A stretch of DNA of 10,540 nucleotides from Candidatus Omnitrophota bacterium (GTDB taxonomy: Bacteria > Omnitrophota > Gorgyraeia > Zapsychrales > Fredricksoniimonadaceae), in contig JAGNTT010000051.1 in the NCBI GenBank assembly GCA_017987425.1, positions 1 through 10,540 on the forward strand, in the 5' to 3' direction. Of this stretch, positions 6,361-10,540 are shown one piece after another (positions within the stretch are counted from its first letter, which is position 1; each line of letters begins with the position of its first letter). Both the position numbers and the translations under genes were made by a program. Under the pieces are notes generated by a model. The model had not been told where the DNA came from, did not search any database, and saw only the letters and a program-made list of their open reading frames with translations.

Positions 6361-6965
6361 AATCCTACCGGCGGGCGGACAACCAATTTCTTGATTTTTT
6401 TCTGCCCCAGCCAGACTTTTTCATTGGTACGCATGTCGACCAGTTCGAGGTTCGCCTGATAAAGCACGGCGTACTTACCCTTGACTTCATCTTTCACGTC
6501 GTTGATCGTGCCTTTAAGCATAAAGCTGGCGCCCGTTTCCATTCCCTTTGCCGTGACAGTATCGGGATTGGTGTTGCCCAGATACTGATCTTCACGTTCC
6601 TCACGGACTTCATCGCGTTCAATTCTGGAAGAAACGAATTTGACCTTGCGTGAATTGATGAGCGCGCGTTCAAGGTCCTGGACAAACACATCGGTGTTGA
6701 TGTGTTCATGCGTGCGGTTAAGAATTGTCCCGACGATGACGACCGGATCTTTGCCGTTGGATTTGTTGTACTCTCCAACCCAAGCTCCCGAGGCACAGTC
6801 ATTGATCATTTCTTCAGCGACGAGGCGGGCATCCGTATCGTTCCAGCGGCCGCTGATGTCGACGATCGTTTCAGGTTCCATACGTTTGACTTTTGTTCCG
6901 CAGCCGGCCAAAGCGAAAACTCCGACGGCAGCGACAACCATAACCAGACAGTACGATTTGTTCAT
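6357..6965 (-). CDS. lpoB: LpoB-like penicillin-binding-protein activator lipoprotein
   Basis: 202 residues with a clean lipoprotein signal ending LAGC (Cys22). In enterobacteria LpoB is an outer-membrane lipoprotein that reaches through the periplasm to activate the peptidoglycan synthase PBP1B. The family's pattern is visible: DISGRWNDTDARLVAEEMI near the start of the mature domain, then DPVVIVGTILNRTHEHINTD, a helix LERALINS, and the C-terminal YQANLELVDMRTNEKVW. The length is close to family members. The ATG at 6965 follows AAGGAG with a six-base spacer; the longer frame to 7100 runs through the promoter and the CPXCG gene and is rejected. The gene heads the lipoprotein cluster and is divergent from the CPXCG gene. 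A PBP1B partner is not in the window, so activation of that enzyme is inferred from the family only. Confidence 0.88.
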   Translation of the reverse strand: MNKSYCLVMVVAAVGVFALAGCGTKVKRMEPETIVDISGRWNDTDARLVAEEMINDCASGAWVGEYNKSNGKDPVVIVGTILNRTHEHINTDVFVQDLERALINSRKVKFVSSRIERDEVREEREDQYLGNTNPDTVTAKGMETGASFMLKGTINDVKDEVKGKYAVLYQANLELVDMRTNEKVWLGQKKIKKLVVRPPVGL

Positions 6966-6977
6966 CTTCAACTCCTT

Positions 6978-7004
6978 TTGAATTCCAACCGAATATTGTA
7001 TAAT
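6978..7004 (+). promoter_or_regulatory. Promoter for the CPXCG gene, possibly giving a leaderless mRNA
   Basis: A perfect TATAAT lies at 6999-7004 with TTGAAT at 6978-6983, a 15-bp spacer. The usual seven-base distance from the -10 puts the transcription start at about 7011, the A of the ATG. No ribosome-binding site fits between the -10 and the ATG. Confidence 0.5.
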
Positions 7005-7021
7005 CGGTCTATGCTTTCCAA
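6995..7021 (-). promoter_or_regulatory. Possible divergent promoter for lpoB
   Basis: On the minus strand, TACAAT (7000-6995) has TTGGAA (7021-7016) 15 bp upstream. A start near 6988 gives a leader of about 23 nt that holds the AAGGAG before the lpoB ATG. It overlaps the opposite-strand TATAAT, so one AT-rich core may serve both directions. The -35 would lie inside the CPXCG coding sequence. Confidence 0.35.
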
Positions 7022-7205
7022 CGATTCCAATTCTTTTCCATGCCCTTACTGCGGCAGTGATAATTATCTCGATGTTGACCCCGGCGGCGGAAGACGCCAA
7101 AGGTTGATCGTCGACTGTGAGATCTGCTGCCAGCCCATCGCGGTTCAGGTCAGCGTCTCGCCGGAAGGCGACCTCGAAATCAACGCCCGTCCGGAAAACG
7201 AATAA
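7011..7205 (+). CDS. CPXCG motif-containing cysteine-rich small protein
   Basis: 64 residues and the only plus-strand gene. It matches the Cys_rich_CPXG family: CPYCG at 11-15 and DCEICCQPI at 36-44, giving paired cysteines (Cys11, Cys14, Cys37, Cys40 and neighbouring Cys41 by position) that should hold zinc in a small ribbon, followed by beta strands (AVQVSVSPEGDLEI) and an acidic tail. The role of the family is unknown; no export signal is seen, so it is cytosolic. The open frame extends far upstream through antisense lpoB sequence, but the family begins a few residues before CPYCG, which fits the ATG at 7011. That ATG is only six bases past a perfect TATAAT. Its stop is 4 bp from the stop of the convergent SPOR gene. 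Confidence 0.9.
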   Translation: MLSNDSNSFPCPYCGSDNYLDVDPGGGRRQRLIVDCEICCQPIAVQVSVSPEGDLEINARPENE

Positions 7206-7209
7206 GCTT

Positions 7210-7698
7210 CTACTTCTTTTCCTTCACAACAATACTGTCTTTGTGCTCTTTACGGATCACGGCCAAGGCCGCCTGGGCTAATTCGGAACTCGGGAAAGAT
7301 CCGGTCCTCACGCGGTACCAAACACCTTTATCTCCCAGATCGCTCATCTGCACATAGGCGGGAACTCCGCCATCTTTGAGTTTGCCGGCCATAGCGTCGG
7401 CGCGGGATTGCTCCTTAAATGAATACAACTGAATGGCATAAGTAACTTGGGTGCCTGTTTCGCTTGTGGCAACGATTGCGGGCGATACGACAGGATCGGC
7501 GACCACAGCGGCGGCTTTTGTGCCGGAGAGATCCGGCGAATAGGAAGAAAGAGCAGAAGATTCACTAGTCAAAAGCTCGCCGACATCAACGGCTTCCTTC
7601 TCGACCTTATTTTGATTCACGGCGAGAAAAATGATGATGATTCCCGCGATCACAAGCGCCCAAATCGGCCAGGCGTCTTTGATTTTTCCGGATGCCAT
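7210..7698 (-). CDS. SPOR-domain membrane protein
   Basis: 162 residues. Residues 11-27 form a single membrane helix after a short, slightly basic N-terminus, so the rest is periplasmic. A Ser/Ala/Val-rich linker runs to about residue 83. The SPOR domain is at about 84-160: the first strand VTYAIQLYSF, a helix, the YVQM strand, and the signature WYRVRTGSF at 127-135. SPOR domains bind glycan strands stripped of stem peptides, often at the division septum (FtsN, DedD). The size and layout resemble small FtsN/DedD-like proteins, but no other division motif is present. GGGAGG eight bases before the ATG is a strong ribosome-binding site. It is preceded by a 213-bp spacer and converges with the CPXCG gene. 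No terminator hairpin is seen in the 4-bp gap, so the two transcripts probably overlap. Confidence 0.9.
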   Translation of the reverse strand: MASGKIKDAWPIWALVIAGIIIIFLAVNQNKVEKEAVDVGELLTSESSALSSYSPDLSGTKAAAVVADPVVSPAIVATSETGTQVTYAIQLYSFKEQSRADAMAGKLKDGGVPAYVQMSDLGDKGVWYRVRTGSFPSSELAQAALAVIRKEHKDSIVVKEKK

Positions 7699-7773
7699 TG
7701 ATAATTCCTCCCTGATTGTTTAAATCTGTGATTTTATATAAATTTAATGGAATGAGTGCTTACGCTTCAATCC

Positions 7774-7805
7774 CCATCGACCCCCCGGACTTGGTCATTC
7801 GATGG
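7774..7805. repeat. Hairpin in the SPOR gene leader
   Basis: CCATCGA at 7774-7780 pairs perfectly with TCGATGG at 7799-7805, and an inner GACC/GGTC (7779-7782 with 7793-7796) offers an alternative pairing. The loop holds a run of six C (six G in the minus-strand RNA). It lies in the probable 5' leader of the SPOR gene, about 75 bases before its ATG. No U-tract follows on either strand. Confidence 0.35.
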
Positions 7806-7836
7806 AAAGCGGATTTTTGTGCGGTATAGTTGATGG

Positions 7837-7842
7837 ATTATA
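7837..7842 (-). promoter_or_regulatory. Candidate -10 element for the SPOR gene
   Basis: A perfect TATAAT lies on the minus strand at 7842-7837, followed by a likely start near 7830, which would give a leader of about 130 nt. No good -35 hexamer is found 16-18 bp upstream, so this would be a -10-dependent or activated promoter. The 12-bp palindrome TATCTTAAGATA at 7881-7892 lies about 40 bp upstream and could be a regulator site or chance. Confidence 0.33.
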
Positions 7843-7911
7843 CTACAAAAACAAAGAACGGAAACGATGTTTTTGGGTCTTATCTTAAGATATATTTAAT
7901 ATTCGAACCGC

Positions 7912-8715
7912 TTAGGATGAAACGCTAACATCATTGGCGGCGGAAGGCGCCTCAGGAAATTTACCGTTCAAGATGCCCTGGACCATGTTCTTAACATCAT
8001 CGCTGAAATCTTTGCTAAGAATCCAATTCAAATACGATGCGTCTTTTTTGGCAATTTCCCTCAGGCTGTCTGTGCGGGCGTATTTGCCGAACATCATGTA
8101 GAGTTCGCCGTTCCACCAGCGGAATTTGCGCTCAGAATCAAAAAATTCGGACGTCTGCTTATAGTCGAACTCCTGGAGATGCTCAACTTCCCCGGTCCCC
8201 TTGCCGTACATTTCGGCCTGGGCGGCCAGAATTTCCACAGTTGCCGTGGTATCGACGAGTGCGGCATGAGCGCCCTGAAGTTCTTTTTTACAGTAGAACT
8301 GATAGGCGGCCGCCAGATCACGTTTGACATTCAGATGATAGACCTTTTGCGCGTCATAAATGTGCCGGGCGTTCACATCCAGCTTGAGGCCCGCCTCCTG
8401 CAGCTCGCGCGACAAAAGCGGAACATCGAAACGTTCGACGTTAAATCCGCCTATATCCGCATCGCCGATAAAATCGGAGACCGCGCGGGCGATCACGAAA
8501 AAGGGCAGTTTGTCTTTCACATCGTCGTCCTTGATGCCCGTGATTTCACTGACTCTCGGCGGGATAGGAATGCCGGGGTTTACGCGCTGATCAAACGTCT
8601 CCCTCTCTCCGGAAGGGTGGCATTTAATCATGGCAATTTCAATGATCTTGTCTTTTTCGATCCATGTCCCCGTGGTTTCAAGGTCTAGGACCACCAATGT
8701 GCGCGATAATTTCAT
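7912..8715 (-). CDS. DEDDh 3'-5' exonuclease with ExoX-like C-terminal domain
   Basis: 267 residues, cytosolic. The exonuclease domain (about 6-165) shows all DEDDh residues: Asp11 and Glu13 in VVLDLETTG, Asp97 in GGFNVERFDVPLL, and His150 and Asp155 in GAHAALVDTTAT. This fold removes nucleotides from 3' ends of DNA or RNA with two metal ions. After a charged linker, residues about 205-255 (FGKYARTDSLREIAKKDASY, then LNWIL) match the small C-terminal domain of exonuclease X-like proteins, so DNA proofreading or repair is likelier than RNA trimming. GGAGAG five bases before the ATG at 8715 is a good ribosome-binding site. Directly upstream of it, GAATCT/AGATTC (8727-8732 with 8745-8750) can form a six-pair stem. 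The gene is 87 bp downstream of the SirB1-like gene. No terminator is obvious after the stop. Confidence 0.92.
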   Translation of the reverse strand: MKLSRTLVVLDLETTGTWIEKDKIIEIAMIKCHPSGERETFDQRVNPGIPIPPRVSEITGIKDDDVKDKLPFFVIARAVSDFIGDADIGGFNVERFDVPLLSRELQEAGLKLDVNARHIYDAQKVYHLNVKRDLAAAYQFYCKKELQGAHAALVDTTATVEILAAQAEMYGKGTGEVEHLQEFDYKQTSEFFDSERKFRWWNGELYMMFGKYARTDSLREIAKKDASYLNWILSKDFSDDVKNMVQGILNGKFPEAPSAANDVSVSS

Positions 8716-8802
8716 GATATCTCTCCGAATCTTTTATGTAATCGAGATTCATTCTCCATAAAAACAAGGAAAATACAAATGAATTTCTTTTGGGTTAAGT
8801 GA

Positions 8803-9990
8803 CTAATCGAGCCAGGGGATCTCGTTGCGGACGTAGCTGCCGTCTTCGGACTTGTTAAAGAAGTAGGAAACAAGCGGATGGCGGATGTCATCTTTGGAAT
8901 TGTCCTGGACGATCTGGGAATGCGGCACGTATAAAAAACGGTCGGTGCCGTGGATCAGAATTTTGTACCACGGCTGGTTTTGGTCCGGGCGGTCTTCTTC
9001 GTCAGGCGAACCCTGGCCGTTGATGCAATACAGATCATAATCGACGATGACGCCGCGGTAACCCTCATCGAGATGCTGCACTTTCTGTCCTAAAGGATAC
9101 AGTGTCACTTCCTGCGGCACGCCGAATTCTTTAGGATCGGCCGGAGGCTGATCGAGGCGGTCCTGATAAAGCTGGACCTCTTTTAAAAGATGGACCATCA
9201 AAAAGCTGTCCCTCTCCCTCTCAACCTGCTGGTAGGCAAAAATAAGGTTGCCCAGCACGCGGCGGACAATGCTGACCGTGTCCGCCTCAAGTTTGAACGC
9301 GTCCTCAATGCTTAACGTGGATTCACGGGAAAGAGTGGCGATCTCTTTCTCCCCGACGACTTTGCCCGCGTGAAAACAATCGACCAGCTCCTTAGTGCCG
9401 CCGCTTTGCACGATGGTCAGAAAATGCCTAGGCGAGTTGCATCCGCGGATATTGAGACCGAGCCTCCATCCGACGAGCATGTAAACGCATGAGAGACTGA
9501 TCGGAATGCCCTTGCGCTGTTTGATCACGTAAATCAGATTGCTGTTTTGAGGATTATAATAATCATCGTTGGCGCCGGTAAACGTTTTGTCCTTGAACAG
9601 GAACTCGGCCAGCGTATGAACATCGGTGGTTGGATATTTGGAACGGTATTCTTGGGCGAGTTCGTCCAAAAGAACCCGTAGGTATCCGCGGAACTCCAGG
9701 CCGCTCTGGTATTCCGAGAGAAGAGCCAGTGCCGTCTCCAGTCGCTCCTTGTCATCGGGAAGACCGAACCACTGCGGCCATTCGCGTTTGAGAAAAACAC
9801 GGCGAGGAGCTTCGAGAACAGTATTTAAAAGTGTTTTTTCTTTGGGGGATATCTCAATAGGCAGAGACTTTAACTCTTCGTAAACCTTCGCGCCGAAAGA
9901 TGCGAGCTCCCGCACAACGGTCTGACGCACCAAGGGCGTCTCGTCATCCAAAAGTTCAATGAGATACGGAAGCTGTTGTTTGTCTGCCAT
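8803..9990 (-). CDS. SirB1-like transglutaminase-fold protein with HspQ/YccV-like C-terminal domain
   Basis: 395 residues, no export signal. Three parts are visible. Residues 6-34 look like a HEAT repeat (LPYLIELLDDETPLVRQTVV). Residues about 75-265 match the SirB1-type Transglut_core2 region: NLIYVIKQRKGIPISLSCVY, then WRLGLNIRG, PRHFL at 187-191 and LVDCFHAG at 202-209. Residues about 298-380 match the YccV/HspQ-like domain first described as binding hemimethylated oriC DNA (YPLGQKVQHLDEGYRGVIVD, QPWYKILIHG, YVPHSQI). The family positions differ from consensus: PRH replaces PGH and VDCF replaces DPF, and there is no obvious nucleophile Cys, although Cys168 is near. It may therefore be non-catalytic. 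The transglutaminase-YccV pairing resembles eukaryotic FBXO21. The ATG at 9990 has no strong ribosome-binding site and is 38 bp after the ATP-grasp stop. Confidence 0.86.
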   Translation of the reverse strand: MADKQQLPYLIELLDDETPLVRQTVVRELASFGAKVYEELKSLPIEISPKEKTLLNTVLEAPRRVFLKREWPQWFGLPDDKERLETALALLSEYQSGLEFRGYLRVLLDELAQEYRSKYPTTDVHTLAEFLFKDKTFTGANDDYYNPQNSNLIYVIKQRKGIPISLSCVYMLVGWRLGLNIRGCNSPRHFLTIVQSGGTKELVDCFHAGKVVGEKEIATLSRESTLSIEDAFKLEADTVSIVRRVLGNLIFAYQQVERERDSFLMVHLLKEVQLYQDRLDQPPADPKEFGVPQEVTLYPLGQKVQHLDEGYRGVIVDYDLYCINGQGSPDEEDRPDQNQPWYKILIHGTDRFLYVPHSQIVQDNSKDDIRHPLVSYFFNKSEDGSYVRNEIPWLD

Positions 9991-10028
9991 AATTTATTTT
10001 ACCGTGAGCGGAGTTTCGGGCGAGAATT

Positions 10029-10540
10029 TTATTTATTTTTTTGATAACGCTGCATACCCAAGTCGAGAATCATTGAAATAAGATCGGGATAACTGATGCC
10101 TTCTTTTTCCGCGGAAAGCGCAAGCTCATCGATACGCGCGATGCACGGATTGGCGTTGGGCTCGATGATATAGACCTCTCCGGTGTCCGTCACGCGGATA
10201 TCAAAACGCGTGTAGCTGTCCATGTCGAGCGCGCGGTAGGCGCGCTTGCAGACATCGCCGATATTTTCTTCCCAGCCTTCGGGGAGTTTTCCCGGCGAAA
10301 CGCTTTTAATTCCCCAACGGTCGCGGTAATTATCGTCCCACTTGGCTTTATAAGTGGCGATGCGCGGTTCGCCTTCAGGCACATTTCCGAATTTAAGCTC
10401 CCTCGGCGGAAGCACGGTGACGCGTTTATGTCCGATCACGCTCACGTAAAGTTCGCGTCCCTCGATATATTCCTCGGCAATCGCATCGAGGTTCATATTT
10501 TCGTGAATGAATTTAATACGTTCGAAAAAAGCCTCCTTAC
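10029..10540 (-). CDS. ATP-grasp ligase (D-Ala-D-Ala ligase-like), N-terminus beyond window edge
   Basis: 169 C-terminal codons are present. The frame runs on through the right edge, and the 14 codons before the first Met in view are open and in register, so that Met is internal. Family blocks: EEYIEGRELYVSVIG, the VLPPRELKF strand, and the metal-binding end FDIRV...YIIEPNANP, giving the Asp, Glu and Asn that bind Mg-ATP. This is the C-terminal ATP-grasp half of D-Ala-D-Ala ligase-related enzymes, which join a carboxylate to an amine through an acyl-phosphate. The EPNANP end differs from the EINTLPG typical of true Ddl, so the substrate may be another amino acid or peptide; the substrate domain lies outside the window. 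It is 38 bp upstream of the SirB1-like gene and likely co-transcribed. Confidence 0.85.
   Translation of the reverse strand, partial: KEAFFERIKFIHENMNLDAIAEEYIEGRELYVSVIGHKRVTVLPPRELKFGNVPEGEPRIATYKAKWDDNYRDRWGIKSVSPGKLPEGWEENIGDVCKRAYRALDMDSYTRFDIRVTDTGEVYIIEPNANPCIARIDELALSAEKEGISYPDLISMILDLGMQRYQKNK

Noticed and set aside
6702..7010. N-terminal extension of the CPXCG frame on the plus strand
   Set aside because: It runs antisense through lpoB; the CPXCG family is short and the ATG at 7011 fits its usual N-terminus.
7752..7829. Plus-strand 25-codon ORF in the spacer (starts MSAYASIP)
   Set aside because: It looks mildly protein-like but has no ribosome-binding site or homology cue and lies across the SPOR leader hairpin; too weak to call.
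7881..7892. 12-bp palindrome TATCTTAAGATA as a terminator of the exonuclease gene
   Set aside because: The stem is too short and AT-rich and no U-tract follows; kept only as a possible regulator site.
8179..8688. Plus-strand open frame of 169 codons opposite the exonuclease gene
   Set aside because: The minus strand carries all DEDDh motifs; the plus-strand frame is a shadow.

Overview
The window looks like part of a Gram-negative bacterial chromosome. Four genes carry lipoprotein or Sec-type export signals, there is an LpoB-type penicillin-binding-protein activator, and there is a SPOR-domain protein. It is moderately GC-rich and densely packed. All genes but one lie on the minus strand, so transcription runs from high to low coordinates. 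No mobile elements, CRISPR arrays, tRNA or rRNA genes are visible. The lineage cannot be fixed from sequence alone. The mix (LpoB plus a COG3014-type lipoprotein, a CPXCG protein, and a SirB1-like protein fused to an HspQ-like domain) would fit an uncultivated lineage such as Omnitrophota or a deltaproteobacterial relative. That placement is a low-confidence inference.

Layout in transcription order, right to left. (1) 10540-8803: the C-terminal part of an ATP-grasp ligase, then a three-domain protein (HEAT-like, SirB1-like transglutaminase fold, HspQ/YccV-like). (2) 8715-7912: a DEDDh 3'-5' exonuclease with an ExoX-like C-terminal domain. (3) 7911-7699: a 213-bp spacer with a candidate promoter and a leader hairpin, then a membrane-anchored SPOR protein (7698-7210). 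(4) 7011-7205, plus strand: the only gene on that strand, a 64-aa CPXCG zinc-finger-like protein. It converges on the SPOR gene with a 4-bp gap and shares a compact divergent promoter region with lpoB. (5) 6965-4564: a three-lipoprotein cluster of LpoB, a COG3014-type protein and a glycine-zipper lipoprotein with a C-terminal zinc ribbon. Between the first two sits a long imperfect inverted repeat and a possible 17-codon leader ORF that overlaps the COG3014 start as ATGA. (6) 4473-1: a tight run behind a good sigma70-like promoter. It holds a CheY-like receiver, a CheX-like protein, PEP carboxykinase (pckA), a membrane-anchored DsbA-like thioredoxin-fold protein, a MauE/DoxX-like membrane protein with a CGC motif, and a MEMO-family protein with a signal peptide. 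The MEMO gene is cut by the left edge and was read directly from the bases, since no open frame starting and ending inside the window covers it.

Functional reading. Genes 6965-4564 and the SPOR gene point to envelope and peptidoglycan maintenance. The DsbA-like and MauE-like pair suggests a membrane thiol-disulfide relay, with the exported MEMO protein next to it. The CheY/CheX pair ahead of pckA is an unusual operon partnership. The CheX-like protein has Ala where the family's catalytic Glu is expected, so it may bind the receiver without dephosphorylating it. The window holds no obvious complete new system. The most distinctive items are the leader ORF and inverted repeat before the COG3014 gene, the degenerate CheX, the zinc-ribbon lipoprotein, the possibly leaderless CPXCG gene and the FBXO21-like domain architecture.
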